Position numbers and translations under genes: made by a program
Notes under the pieces: model-generated
Databases searched by the model: none
Seen by the model: the letters and a program-made list of their open reading frames with translations, nothing else
What the model was told of the DNA's origin: nothing
Source of the DNA: Site-B1 sp963827785
Lineage (GTDB): Bacteria > Bacteroidota > Bacteroidia > Flavobacteriales > Flavobacteriaceae
Direction of reading: 5' to 3'
Assembly (NCBI GenBank): GCA_963827785.1
Contig: CAWHCT010000008.1
Span: 62,001 to 126,000 of the forward strand
Length of the DNA stretch: 64,000 nucleotides
Shown: piece after piece, positions 33,641 through 42,963 of the stretch
Layout of the letters: every line of letters starts with the position of its first letter
Numbering within the stretch: position 1 is the stretch's first letter

Positions 33641-34662
33641 CAAATTCTAGGTAATTGTTCGCCAATAAGGGGGCTAACAATTCGTTTTCCTCCAATTGAA
33701 CTATGCATCACAACTTTTCCGGGATGTTCTGAAGTAATCTCTCCAATTATTGCAGAATTTTTACCTTTTTCATCATTCTTCATTAGTTCGATAACCTTTT
33801 TGGCAATGTATGCATCTACAATGGTAATGAACAACCCTTCATTGGCAACGTACAAAGGATCTAATCCAAGAATTTCGCAAGCTGCGGCTACTTGTTTTTC
33901 CAATGGAATTTTATCTTCATGAATAACGACACCTTTATTAATGTCCTGAGATATCTCAGATAATACACTGGCTACTCCTCCTCTAGTTGGATCCCTGAAC
34001 AAATGAATATTATCTCCAAATTCATTGATCAAATCATTAACTAAAAAATTTAAATTTGTTGTATCACTTACTATGGTTGACTCAAACTCGAGCCCTTCAC
34101 GCTGTGACATGATAGCCATTCCGTGTTGCGCCACTAACCCGCTTACAATAATCTTATCACCAACTTTTATATTATCTGTTGAAATATTTGCCTTTGGGTT
34201 TACTTCTCCAAAACCTGTAGTATTGATAAATATTTTATCCCCTTTACCTCGCTCTACAACCTTAGTATCTCCAGTTATTATCTGAACTCCGCTAATATCA
34301 GCAGCTTTTTTAATAGACTCAACAATGGTTATAAACTCTTCAATTTTCAAACCTTCTTCCACAATAAATGCTAATGATAAATACTTCGGAATAGCACCAC
34401 ACATAGCCACATCATTTACGGTTCCATTAACAGCCAACTCCCCAATATTTCCACCTTTAAAAAAGACTGGAGACACAACAAAACTATCCGTAGAAATAGC
34501 TATTTCACCATTGAACTTCACAACAGATCCATCGTGTTTTTGGTCTAAATAAGGATTGCTGAATGTTTTAAAAATGATTTTATCCAATAGATCCCGTGAC
34601 ATTAAACCTCCACTTCCATGACCTAAATTTATGGTATCAAATCCTAATTCTTCTTTGTTCAT
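33637..34662 (-). CDS. hypE: Hydrogenase maturation protein HypE
   Basis: 341 residues ending in QLPRIC: the C-terminal Cys receives the carbamoyl group from HypF and is dehydrated with ATP to thiocyanate, the source of the cyanide ligands of the active-site iron. The N-terminus has GHGSGGLMSRDLL, and GDTKVVERGKGD is the ATP-binding segment of the PurM-like fold. It is the last gene of the leftward hydrogenase operon, three bases after hypD. Confidence 0.96.
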   Translation of the reverse strand: MNKEELGFDTINLGHGSGGLMSRDLLDKIIFKTFSNPYLDQKHDGSVVKFNGEIAISTDSFVVSPVFFKGGNIGELAVNGTVNDVAMCGAIPKYLSLAFIVEEGLKIEEFITIVESIKKAADISGVQIITGDTKVVERGKGDKIFINTTGFGEVNPKANISTDNIKVGDKIIVSGLVAQHGMAIMSQREGLEFESTIVSDTTNLNFLVNDLINEFGDNIHLFRDPTRGGVASVLSEISQDINKGVVIHEDKIPLEKQVAAACEILGLDPLYVANEGLFITIVDAYIAKKVIELMKNDEKGKNSAIIGEITSEHPGKVVMHSSIGGKRIVSPLIGEQLPRIC

Positions 34663-34665
34663 TTA

Positions 34666-35760
34666 TTATTCTGAAATTAAATTACTTGAAAAATGATAAT
34701 AAGCTGCACATGCTCCTTCTGATGAAACCATTGGCGCTCCCAAAGGGTTGGATGGATTGCATATTTTACCAAACTGACTGCATTCATGTGGTTTTTTAAT
34801 TCCTCTTAAAATTTGTCCTGCTATACAATCTGGATTTTCCGGTACTTTAATGTTACTTATTCCAAATTTTGATTCAGCGTCGAAAGCTTTAAATTCTTTT
34901 GTCAGAACATAACCGCTATTCGGTATTTCACCAATTCCGCGCCATTCTCGGTCTCCGACTTCAAAAACTTGGTTAATTACTTTTAAGGCAGACAAATTAC
35001 CTTCTTCCTTTACGGCTCTTGAATACTGATTTTCAACTTTATATATACCATCTTCCAGTTGTTTCACGGCGAAATAAATACCTTGTACCAGATCCAAAGG
35101 TTCAAATCCGGTAATTACAATTGGGATTTTATATTTTTTTGCTATTGGATAATATTCCTTATAGCCCATGATTGCACAAACATGTCCAGCTCCTAAAAAT
35201 GCATTGATATTGCAAAATTCATCATCCAAAATAGCTTCCATCGCTGGCGGCACTAACACATGAGATACTAATATGGAATAATTCTTCAGTCCTTCTTTTT
35301 GGGCGTGCAATACGGATAAAGCATTGGCAGGAGCCGTCGTTTCAAACCCAACTGCAAAGAAAACAACTTCTTTATCCGGATTTTCCCTTGCTATTCTAAC
35401 AGCCTCCAATGGAGAATATAATATTCGTAGATCGCCACCTTGTGATTTTGCTTCCAACAGACTTTTTTTACTTCCCGGAACACGAATCATATCGCCAAAT
35501 GAACAGACAATCACTTCATTTTCAAGAAGTTCAATGGCTTTATCTATTAAGTTTAATGGGGTCACACAAACAGGACAACCTGGACCATGAATCATTTGAA
35601 CTTTTTCCGGCAACAATTCAAGAATTCCATTTTTAACCAAACCATGTGTTTGTCCACCACAAATCTCCATGATATTCCATTTTTTTGTAATGGTTTTTTC
35701 AATGAGCTCCAAATACTTTTTGGTAGCTTCTAAATTTCTATACTCGGTTAAATATTTCAT
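34666..35760 (-). CDS. hypD: Hydrogenase maturation protein HypD
   Basis: 364 residues. Conserved HypD motifs are visible: CGGQTHGLVKNG near the start, GPGCPVCVTP, the AGHVCAIMG loop and the C-terminal Cys set (CIAGQILRG, CSQFGKICNP, EGACAAYYHF) that binds a [4Fe-4S] cluster. HypD, with HypC, carries the Fe(CN)2CO unit while it is assembled. The start codon overlaps the hypF stop by 4 bases, indicating translational coupling. Confidence 0.96.
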   Translation of the reverse strand: MKYLTEYRNLEATKKYLELIEKTITKKWNIMEICGGQTHGLVKNGILELLPEKVQMIHGPGCPVCVTPLNLIDKAIELLENEVIVCSFGDMIRVPGSKKSLLEAKSQGGDLRILYSPLEAVRIARENPDKEVVFFAVGFETTAPANALSVLHAQKEGLKNYSILVSHVLVPPAMEAILDDEFCNINAFLGAGHVCAIMGYKEYYPIAKKYKIPIVITGFEPLDLVQGIYFAVKQLEDGIYKVENQYSRAVKEEGNLSALKVINQVFEVGDREWRGIGEIPNSGYVLTKEFKAFDAESKFGISNIKVPENPDCIAGQILRGIKKPHECSQFGKICNPSNPLGAPMVSSEGACAAYYHFSSNLISE

Positions 35761-38018
35761 TTAATATTCAAATAATACATGATTTGTCCAAACGAGATGT
35801 TTTCGTCGTTAGGTGGTAAATCTCTGTGAAAATACAACTTAAATTGATTTTGAGATAAGACTTTTATCATATCTATTAAAGTTGTGTTCTGGAAAACACC
35901 GCCACTAAAGGCAATTTTTTTAATGTTTTGATTTTTCGCAATTTGAAAAATAATCGATGACAATGTGAATAAGAAATTAGCAATTACATTCTCTTTTGAA
36001 TTTCCTCTCTTAAAATCTGAATATAAATTGAATAGTAATTCTTTGGTTGGAATTTTATTATCATCTAAAACAGAACAATATAGCTTACAATCATCCAGAT
36101 CATAATCGGTTATAAAGTTCTCCAATAAAATAGCTGCTTCGCCTTCATAGGTATTGATGTTGCAAATATTCAATAATGAAGCAACTGCATCAAACAACCG
36201 TCCAACTGATGATGTTTTAAGTTTGTTAATTTGTATTAATGATTGATAGATTTTTAGTTCTTCTGATAAATATTTATTATCTAATACCGATAGCATATCA
36301 TCATTAGCTAGAGATAATAATGATAATCTTGGTTCTCTGGACATTTTATCGCCAGCAATCCAATTGTAATATTCAAAATGAGAAATTCTATCAATTTTAT
36401 TTGATTGATATTCGAAAAATTCTCCTCCCCAAATTTGGGCATCGTCCCCATAACCTGTTCCATCCCAAATTACACCCAAAATTTTTTCACTTGAATCAAA
36501 TAAATTATGTTCGCCCAAAATAGACGCAAAATGTGCTTTATGGTGCTGAATTTTATGTAATTCCGTATTAAATTGTTTTGCTAATTCATTTCCATACAAA
36601 GTACTGTGGTAGGTTGGATGACCATCCACTAGCAAAACTTTAGGTTTTTGCTCAAAAATGTCGATGAAATTTAAGGCCGATTTTGTAAAACGTTCGTAAA
36701 CATCAAAATTATCAAGGTTTCCTAAATATTGACTGATGTACAAAAACTCATTAGGATAGTAAGTAATACTGCTTTTTAAATGTGCTCCTAAGGCCATTAT
36801 TTTTTTTTCAGATTTTATGGAAGCATAAAAATAATTTGGTGCATAACCACGAGAACGTCGGAATAAGACCTCCTGATTTAATTTAGAACTAAACTTAACA
36901 ACAGAATCATCCTGAGGATGTGTAATCTTTAGATTATGTTGCAAAAAATAATCAGCAACTCCCTTCAATTTGTCTTGTGCCTCATCATTTTCACTAATGA
37001 TAGGCGATCCATGAATGTTACCACTTGTGGCTACAATCGGAAAATCTAACTCATTTGCCAATAATTGTAAAATTCCGGAATAAGGTAACATTACACCTAA
37101 CTGGCTTAATCCAGGAGCTACTTTGTTCAGTGCAATATTTCCTTTGTAATTTTTTAGGGAAATTATATTTATTGGTCTCTCGGTTGATTTTAATGACTTA
37201 ACATGGATCTCATCAAGTTCCAATTCATTTTCTAATTGATCTAATGATGGATATAGTACTGCAAAGGGTTTGTTAGGTCTGTTCTTTTTATATCTTAATT
37301 GTTGAACGACTTTCTCATTTTCAGCATTGCAACACAGCAAATATCCACTCGTGTTTTTTATAGCAATTATTTTTCCTTTGGATAAAAGCGAAGCTACTTT
37401 TTTAAACAATGAATCTTTTAAAACTTCAACTTTATTGCCTGAATTATTAATTAAAAACAAATTGATTCCGCATTTTTTACATGTGTTTGTTTGTGAATGG
37501 AATCGCCTGTCTCCGGGATGTTTGTATTCTTCAATACAATCATCACACATTGGGAATTCATCAATACTGGTATGCTCTCGTTCAAACGGAAACGTTTCAG
37601 TAATTGCCCAACGAGGGCCACAGTTTACACATGTTGTAAATGGATAGCTAAATCGTCTGTTCTCGCGATTTACCATATCTTTTTTACAATCATCGCAAAT
37701 AGCAAAATCAGGAGTTAGCGACAAATTGATTTGACCACCTTTTTTAGATGGTATAATTTTAAAATCGTCAAAAACTACATTATCTATTTGAGAAAATTTA
37801 TTGCCCTTTATCCGTGAAACAGGAGGCGGATATTGAATTAATTTATTGTAGAATTTTAATATGGCTTCTTCGGGTCCCGAAACAAATATAATAACACCTT
37901 CTTCGTTGTTTGACACCGATCCAGTTAATAAAAAATCTCTGGCCAAAATATAGACATATGGACGAAAACCTACACCTTGGACCTGTCCGGAAATAAGAAT
38001 TTTATAGGTTTTTTGCAT
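35757..38018 (-). CDS. hypF: Carbamoyltransferase HypF
   Basis: 753 residues from the ATG at 38018; a TTG one codon earlier is less likely. Domains in order: acylphosphatase (SGQVQGVGFRPYVY, residues about 9-22), two zinc-finger pairs (CDDCKKD...CVNCG and CDDCIEE...CKKCG), a YrdC-like domain, and a Kae1-like domain with HHKAHFASILGEH and GTGYGDDAQIWGGE. It makes carbamoyl-adenylate from carbamoyl phosphate and moves the group to HypE. It lies 31 bases behind hyaD. One HypF serves both hydrogenases. Confidence 0.96.
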   Translation of the reverse strand: MQKTYKILISGQVQGVGFRPYVYILARDFLLTGSVSNNEEGVIIFVSGPEEAILKFYNKLIQYPPPVSRIKGNKFSQIDNVVFDDFKIIPSKKGGQINLSLTPDFAICDDCKKDMVNRENRRFSYPFTTCVNCGPRWAITETFPFEREHTSIDEFPMCDDCIEEYKHPGDRRFHSQTNTCKKCGINLFLINNSGNKVEVLKDSLFKKVASLLSKGKIIAIKNTSGYLLCCNAENEKVVQQLRYKKNRPNKPFAVLYPSLDQLENELELDEIHVKSLKSTERPINIISLKNYKGNIALNKVAPGLSQLGVMLPYSGILQLLANELDFPIVATSGNIHGSPIISENDEAQDKLKGVADYFLQHNLKITHPQDDSVVKFSSKLNQEVLFRRSRGYAPNYFYASIKSEKKIMALGAHLKSSITYYPNEFLYISQYLGNLDNFDVYERFTKSALNFIDIFEQKPKVLLVDGHPTYHSTLYGNELAKQFNTELHKIQHHKAHFASILGEHNLFDSSEKILGVIWDGTGYGDDAQIWGGEFFEYQSNKIDRISHFEYYNWIAGDKMSREPRLSLLSLANDDMLSVLDNKYLSEELKIYQSLIQINKLKTSSVGRLFDAVASLLNICNINTYEGEAAILLENFITDYDLDDCKLYCSVLDDNKIPTKELLFNLYSDFKRGNSKENVIANFLFTLSSIIFQIAKNQNIKKIAFSGGVFQNTTLIDMIKVLSQNQFKLYFHRDLPPNDENISFGQIMYYLNIK

Positions 38019-38049
38019 CAATTTTTACAGTTTCAACCGAACTATAAAA

Positions 38050-38583
38050 TTACGATAAATTTAAATGAAGTTTTTCTGATTGTTTTAAGATCTTATCAAT
38101 CAATTGAGGTATTGCATTTCTGACTTTTTGATTTAATTCAATTGTCATTGGATTGATCTCTTCAATCGATACCGTAAAAAGATGTATATCAGGGACTTTA
38201 TCCATGAGGTACACAGCCTCAACCATATCTTTTAAACCAACATCATGCACACTCAACGCTGACGGAAAATCGGAGGCGAATTTTGGTCGAATTAATGATA
38301 TAGTCCCGGCAGGTTTTCCATCCATTGTAGCATCAACAAAAATAATAGTTGGATAAACCTGAAAACAACTCAAAAGTAAAAACCCTCCTGTACCTCCATC
38401 CAAAATATCCAAATACTCAGGCAATTCTCTTTTGGCCATTTCCTGAATTATATGTACACCTATACCTTCATCACCCATCAAATAATTACCAACTCCCATC
38501 ACAAGTATACTATTGGATTTGTCCTTTTCAAAGAAAAAGGAGTCACTGCTAATAGCGACTGGTGTTCTTTCTGGTATTTTCAT
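38050..38583 (-). CDS. hyaD: Hydrogenase maturation endopeptidase, group 1 type
   Basis: 177 residues of the HyaD/HupD/HybD peptidase family: VMGVGNYLMGDEGIGVHII with the nickel-sensing Glu, the middle Asp in LDGGTGG, and the His in LSVHDVG. It should cut the 20-residue tail off HyaB after nickel insertion. It follows hyaC but is separated by a 77-base gap containing a long hairpin. The symbol follows the E. coli hya convention; hupD or hoxM would be equivalent. Confidence 0.92.
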   Translation of the reverse strand: MKIPERTPVAISSDSFFFEKDKSNSILVMGVGNYLMGDEGIGVHIIQEMAKRELPEYLDILDGGTGGFLLLSCFQVYPTIIFVDATMDGKPAGTISLIRPKFASDFPSALSVHDVGLKDMVEAVYLMDKVPDIHLFTVSIEEINPMTIELNQKVRNAIPQLIDKILKQSEKLHLNLS

Positions 38584-38597
38584 AGTATAAATTAAAA

Positions 38598-38645
38598 AAT
38601 AAATTCATTCAATTCCAAAATTGCATGTAATTGAATGAATTTATT
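38598..38645. promoter_or_regulatory. 17-bp inverted repeat between hyaC and hyaD
   Basis: A perfect 17-bp inverted repeat (38598-38614 with 38629-38645) with a 14-base loop, AT-rich, in the only sizeable gap of the leftward operon. It lacks GC content and a good T-run for a strong terminator. It could be an mRNA-stabilising or processing hairpin or a partial attenuator that lets structural genes outnumber accessory genes. Confidence 0.6.
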
Positions 38646-38660
38646 ATAGATTAATAAAAT

Positions 38661-39407
38661 TTATTTAGTCGCTACAATTTCTTTATCATCTTTAATTTCT
38701 ACTTCTTCTGGGGCATGTTTTAGTCGCTCGTCACTAACAAACTTATAACCTCCAAATATAGAAGATACTTCTCCTCGACCTTCAAGCCAATCGTGGTAGA
38801 AAACCAGATAGACATGAACCATCGCAAAGAAAATAAATAGCCACATAGACGTATGATGAATGCTCCTAACCAAGAAATCACCACCAAAGAATGGCACTAC
38901 CCAGGTAAACATTTTGGGGAACCACCAGGAAGACATGTCTGAATACAATCCAAATCCGGTAAATATCTGAACTATAGCAAGTACAAACATAACAAGGTAT
39001 GATAAGGTTGCAACACTATTATGACCAATACTTATTTTGGTAACATCTTCCTCTTTCTCATTCATAAGCATCACATCAATTTTCATGACATGCCAGAAAT
39101 TATTCCAATTCTTTTTGGTAAATGGCCAAAATGCTCTCCAGCTGGCAAATCGGTTACCTACAAAGGCCCAATATACTCTTAATATCATAACGAAAAGGAA
39201 TATATAGGCAGCTGTAAAGTGTAAAAACCTAATGATTCCGAAGGAATGCAAATTTGTAGCCTCTGCACTTGACAATAAAGCTGGCGGATTAGCAATTAAA
39301 AATCCGGTTAAAACCAATACAAATAAAGCTAGTACATTTAACCAATGAAAGATCCTGACAGGTAATTCCCAGACGTAAACACGTTTAAAATTTCTTATTT
39401 TCTTCAT
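38661..39407 (-). CDS. hyaC: Hydrogenase cytochrome b subunit
   Basis: 248 residues with four membrane helices. The N-terminal VYVWELPVRIFHWLNVLALF carries a heme-ligand His, and the later HHTSMWLFIFFAMVHVYLVFYHDW carries the rest; this is the HyaC/HupC di-heme b type. It anchors the small and large subunits to the membrane and passes electrons from H2 to the quinone pool. The 15-base gap after hyaB shows a tight operon. The last 35 residues are charged and not part of the core fold. Confidence 0.95.
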   Translation of the reverse strand: MKKIRNFKRVYVWELPVRIFHWLNVLALFVLVLTGFLIANPPALLSSAEATNLHSFGIIRFLHFTAAYIFLFVMILRVYWAFVGNRFASWRAFWPFTKKNWNNFWHVMKIDVMLMNEKEEDVTKISIGHNSVATLSYLVMFVLAIVQIFTGFGLYSDMSSWWFPKMFTWVVPFFGGDFLVRSIHHTSMWLFIFFAMVHVYLVFYHDWLEGRGEVSSIFGGYKFVSDERLKHAPEEVEIKDDKEIVATK

Positions 39408-39421
39408 GATCTTTTTCTTTA

Positions 39422-41158
39422 TTAAATTTCACAACTACCCATATGTTGAACTTTGGAAATGTGATTTCCATGCTCATCATATAAATGAACAGCACATGCC
39501 AGACAAGGATCGAATGAATGTATGGTTCGTATGATTTCTAATGGTAATTCCGGATCGGCAACAGGAGTACCTATTAAAGCTGATTCATATGCAGAAAGTT
39601 GTCCTTTTGGATCTCTTGGAGAGGCGTTCCATGTAGTTGGTACAACTTGCTGATAATTTTCAGTTTTGCCGTCTTTTATTTTTATCCAATGTGCAAGAGC
39701 ACCTCTAGGAGCTTCCATATAACCAACTCCTTTTGCCTCTGCCGGCCAAGTTGAAGGTTCCCAATTCTCTGTATTGGCCATGCGTTCATCACCATTTTTA
39801 ATGTTATTCATCAAAGTATCATAAAACTCCATGGTCCAGTTAGCTACCAACTGAGTTTCAATTCCTCTGGCCGCAGTTCTGCCAAGCGTTGAGAATAAAG
39901 CATCAACAGGAACATTTAAATGAGTCAAAGCTGCATTAACAGCCTCCTGTATTTCTTTATTTCCTCTGCCATATCCTACCAGCAATCGTGCTAATGGTCC
40001 TACTTCCATAGGCATACCTTTCCATCTCGGTGTTTTAATAAAACTGTATTTTTCTTCAACATTCAAGTGTTCGTAAGGTGGTTTTGGACCAGAATACTTA
40101 ATATTTGTTTCTCCTTCCCAAGGATGTCTTCCAGTGTCTTTTCCTTCAGCATAATTATCATACCAGGAATTATTAACAAATTCTTCTATTTCATCACTAC
40201 TTCTGTGATTTACATCAAGAACTTTAGATAAATCTCTATTCAAAATTATTCCTTGTGGAAATTTAAAATTGGATTGATCTGCATAACCATTAACAGGGAA
40301 ATCACCATATGACATATAATTACCAAAGCCTTTGCCAATTCCGCCCCAATCTTTATAGAATGATGCAACGGCCAATAGGTCAGGAATGTATACTTGTTCA
40401 ATGAATCGTTTTCCTTCATCAAGAAGAGACTTAACCATTGCCAAACGTTCTGCATTGAGTCCTCCCGGATTCTCAGTATTGATTGCACAAGCCATTCCTC
40501 CAACCAAATAATTAGGATGCGGATTTTTACCACCAAATATGGTATGAACTTTTACAATTTCTTTTTGCCATTCCAGAGCTTCTAAATAATGTGCCACTGC
40601 CATTAGGTTTACTTCGGCAGGCAACTTCATTTGAGGGTGTCCCCAATAGCCATTAGCAAAGATTCCTAACTGCCCGCTTTCTACAAACTTTGTCAGGCGT
40701 TTTTTAATATCAGAAAAATATCCCGGTGAACTTTTTGGCCAGTTTGAAAGGCTCTGTGCCAACTCGGAAGTCTTAATTGGATCTGCACTCAATGCATTTA
40801 CAACATCAACCCAGTCTAAAGCGTGCAAATGATAAAAATGTATAGTATGATCATGCATGTACAATGCGCCTTCCATAATATTTCTTACCATTTCAGCATT
40901 AGGTGGTATGGCTATTTCTAATGCATCCTCAACGGCTCGAACTGAAGTTAATGCATGTACTGTTGTACATACACCACATGTTCGTTGTACAAATGCCCAA
41001 ACATCTCTGGGATCCCGACCTTTGACTATATTTTCAATACCTCGCACCATTGTACTGGAACTGTAGGCATCTACTATTTTTCCGTCTTTAATTTCTGCTT
41101 CTATTCTTAAATGACCCTCAATTCTGGTGACAGGGTCAACTACTATTCTTTCTGCCAT
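39422..41158 (-). CDS. hyaB: [NiFe] hydrogenase large subunit, group 1
   Basis: 578 residues. The two nickel-binding motifs are RTCGVCTTVH (Cys61, Cys64) and DPCLACAVH (Cys552, Cys555). The protein ends 20 residues after His558, the expected cleavage site for HyaD, so it is made as a precursor. Length and sequence (RIEGHLRIE, KGRDPRDVWAFVQR, GYMEAPRGALAHW) match membrane-bound uptake hydrogenases. The gene lies 11 bases after hyaA. Confidence 0.97.
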   Translation of the reverse strand: MAERIVVDPVTRIEGHLRIEAEIKDGKIVDAYSSSTMVRGIENIVKGRDPRDVWAFVQRTCGVCTTVHALTSVRAVEDALEIAIPPNAEMVRNIMEGALYMHDHTIHFYHLHALDWVDVVNALSADPIKTSELAQSLSNWPKSSPGYFSDIKKRLTKFVESGQLGIFANGYWGHPQMKLPAEVNLMAVAHYLEALEWQKEIVKVHTIFGGKNPHPNYLVGGMACAINTENPGGLNAERLAMVKSLLDEGKRFIEQVYIPDLLAVASFYKDWGGIGKGFGNYMSYGDFPVNGYADQSNFKFPQGIILNRDLSKVLDVNHRSSDEIEEFVNNSWYDNYAEGKDTGRHPWEGETNIKYSGPKPPYEHLNVEEKYSFIKTPRWKGMPMEVGPLARLLVGYGRGNKEIQEAVNAALTHLNVPVDALFSTLGRTAARGIETQLVANWTMEFYDTLMNNIKNGDERMANTENWEPSTWPAEAKGVGYMEAPRGALAHWIKIKDGKTENYQQVVPTTWNASPRDPKGQLSAYESALIGTPVADPELPLEIIRTIHSFDPCLACAVHLYDEHGNHISKVQHMGSCEI

Positions 41159-41169
41159 GATTTTATAAT

Positions 41170-42294
41170 TTAAGAGTCAATATTTTTTTCGTTTTCCTTG
41201 GCACGGTTAATTCTGCTCACTAATTCCTTTCTTTTGGAAATATTTGCAGCTATTGCATGCACGGCTAAACCTCCTGCCAATACACCAGCTCCTACTTTAC
41301 CAATATCGTCGGCAAGTCCTTCTTCTTGAAGGCCCGGTACTTTTGTCATTCGTTTATAAAAAGGTCCATTGTCCCAGAAATTAGCTTCACTACAGCCGAT
41401 GCATCCATGCCCTGACTGAATTGGATAACTGACTCCATTATTCCATTTAATGGTTCCGCAAGAATTGTATGTAGATGGTCCTTTACAGCCTAATTTATAT
41501 AAGCAATATCCGTCTTTTGCGTTTTTATCATCGAATGTTTGCGCAAATAATCCGGCATCATAATATGGTCTTCTATAGCAACTGTCGTGAACGCGTTTTG
41601 CATAAAAAGCTTTTGGTCTCCCTAACCTATCCAATTCAGGTAATCTGCCAAATGCTACCACATGAACAATGACTCCTGCCATAACCTCTCCAATTGGTGG
41701 ACAGCCTGGCACTCTTATTATAGGTTTATTCTTAATTATTTTATGAATAGGAGTTGCTTTTGTAGGATTAGGATAAGCCGCTTGCACACAACCATTGGAG
41801 GCACAACTACCCCAAGCAATAATTGCTTTTGCTCCTGCAGCAGCTTCAATTAGAATATCTTTAGCAGATCTTCCTCCAATGCAACAGTAATTCCCATCAT
41901 CTCCCATTGGGATAGAACCTTCAACACAAAGGATGTATTCTCCTTTGTATTTCTCCATGGTTGCATGTTTAGCCGCTTCAGCCTGATGGCCGGAAGCTGC
42001 CATTAATGTTAATGTATAGTCCAAAGAAATTTTATCAAGAATAATATCTGAGACAATAGGATGGTCAGATCTTATAAATGATTCACTGCAACAGGTGCAT
42101 TCCTGAAAATGCTCCCATATAACTGGTAACCTGTGTGTAGTCTCTAGAGATTTAGCCACTTGGCCAACCATGGTCGATTCCAAACCCATATATGCAGCAA
42201 TATAGGTTGCAAACTTCATGAAATCTCTTCGACTATAGCCTTGCTTTATTATGCTTTCATAATAAGTTTCGTTTTCTTTGCTTTTTGTAGCCAT
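41170..42294 (-). CDS. hyaA: [NiFe] hydrogenase small subunit with O2-tolerance signature
   Basis: 374 residues. A Tat signal (YSRRDFMKF, residues 20-28) exports the folded enzyme. The proximal cluster has six Cys: 66, 68 and 69 (ECTCCSE), 164 and 169 (GSCASNGC) and 198 (PGCPP). The extra Cys68 and Cys169 match Cys19 and Cys120 of E. coli Hyd-1, which build the [4Fe-3S] cluster of O2-tolerant group 1d enzymes. Medial and distal cluster Cys follow (CYRRPYY, CLYKLGCKG, GHGCIGC). A C-terminal helix anchors it. First gene of the leftward operon. Confidence 0.96.
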   Translation of the reverse strand: MATKSKENETYYESIIKQGYSRRDFMKFATYIAAYMGLESTMVGQVAKSLETTHRLPVIWEHFQECTCCSESFIRSDHPIVSDIILDKISLDYTLTLMAASGHQAEAAKHATMEKYKGEYILCVEGSIPMGDDGNYCCIGGRSAKDILIEAAAGAKAIIAWGSCASNGCVQAAYPNPTKATPIHKIIKNKPIIRVPGCPPIGEVMAGVIVHVVAFGRLPELDRLGRPKAFYAKRVHDSCYRRPYYDAGLFAQTFDDKNAKDGYCLYKLGCKGPSTYNSCGTIKWNNGVSYPIQSGHGCIGCSEANFWDNGPFYKRMTKVPGLQEEGLADDIGKVGAGVLAGGLAVHAIAANISKRKELVSRINRAKENEKNIDS

Positions 42295-42376
42295 AATTAA
42301 AATGAAGATTAAAAAAAGTTATTGAAACTAAAGTCAATTAGGATAGCATTAAATTTATTAAAACACTATTGACAGA

Positions 42377-42396
42377 AATATGATATATATCATATT
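42377..42396. promoter_or_regulatory. Perfect 20-bp palindrome, FNR-box-like, between the hydrogenase operons
   Basis: The sequence from 42377 to 42396 is its own reverse complement. Its core TGAT-ATAT-ATCA matches the FNR/CRP half-site pattern TTGATnnnnATCAA at all but the outermost pair. It is centred 92 bases before the hyaA start and 78 before the hypA start, suited to control both operons. No FNR-type regulator gene is in the window. Confidence 0.6.
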
Positions 42397-42464
42397 ATCA
42401 ATTTTTCAATACATTTATCATGAATCTAAATAATATACTATCTAAGTTTTAAAAAATTAACAAA

Positions 42465-42806
42465 ATGCATGAATTATCAATAGCCCTAAGTATTGTAGGT
42501 ATCGCTGAAAAAGAAGCAGCTAAGGCCAAAGCCAAGAAAGTAGATGTGATAGAACTTGAAATAGGCACATTAGCCGGTATAGAGTTTGATTCATTGGATT
42601 TTGTCTGGCCATCTGCCGTAAAGGACACGGTGCTAGAAAATGCTGAAAAAAAAATTAAGGTAATTCAAGGGGAAGCGCGCTGTTCAGACTGTGGAACAGT
42701 TTTTAAACTAGACAACATTTATGATGCCTGTCCAAAATGCAAAAGCTATCTAAAGGGCATTTTAAAAGGTAAAGAATTGCTGGTAAAAAGTCTTGAAGTT
42801 TCTTAA
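42465..42806 (+). CDS. hypA: Hydrogenase nickel-insertion protein HypA
   Basis: 113 residues. The N-terminal MHELSIA includes the nickel-binding His2, and the zinc site has the two pairs CSDC and CPKC. HypA hands nickel, with the GTPase HypB, to the large-subunit precursor. It is the first gene of the rightward operon. A TAAGTTTT sequence at 42443-42450 may be the -7 element. Only one HypA exists here, so it presumably serves both enzymes. Confidence 0.96.
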   Translation: MHELSIALSIVGIAEKEAAKAKAKKVDVIELEIGTLAGIEFDSLDFVWPSAVKDTVLENAEKKIKVIQGEARCSDCGTVFKLDNIYDACPKCKSYLKGILKGKELLVKSLEVS

Positions 42807-42963
42807 TTTTCTGAATTAATGACAGATTCTTAACAATATTTTTCTGTCTCTTAAATAATTTCCGTGTTTAATTAAATATTTAGCAAATCGTCATGAAATG
42901 ATGATTGTCATATTTATTTATTCCATCCATTGTTACATTTGTTACAAATCATATTTCTTCATT

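Noticed and set aside
38035..38053. A third copy of the motif found at the LytTR-like sites (AACCGAACTATAAAATTAC), at the hyaD-hypF junction
   Set aside because: It has one mismatch in the half-site, no partner 9-mer at 12 bases and no -7 element at the shared distance, and it lies inside an operon; probably chance.
42898..42963. Upstream extension of hoxF (22 residues, hydrophobic)
   Set aside because: HoxF is cytoplasmic, homologues start near the ATG at 42964, and the extension looks like translated AT-rich promoter DNA.
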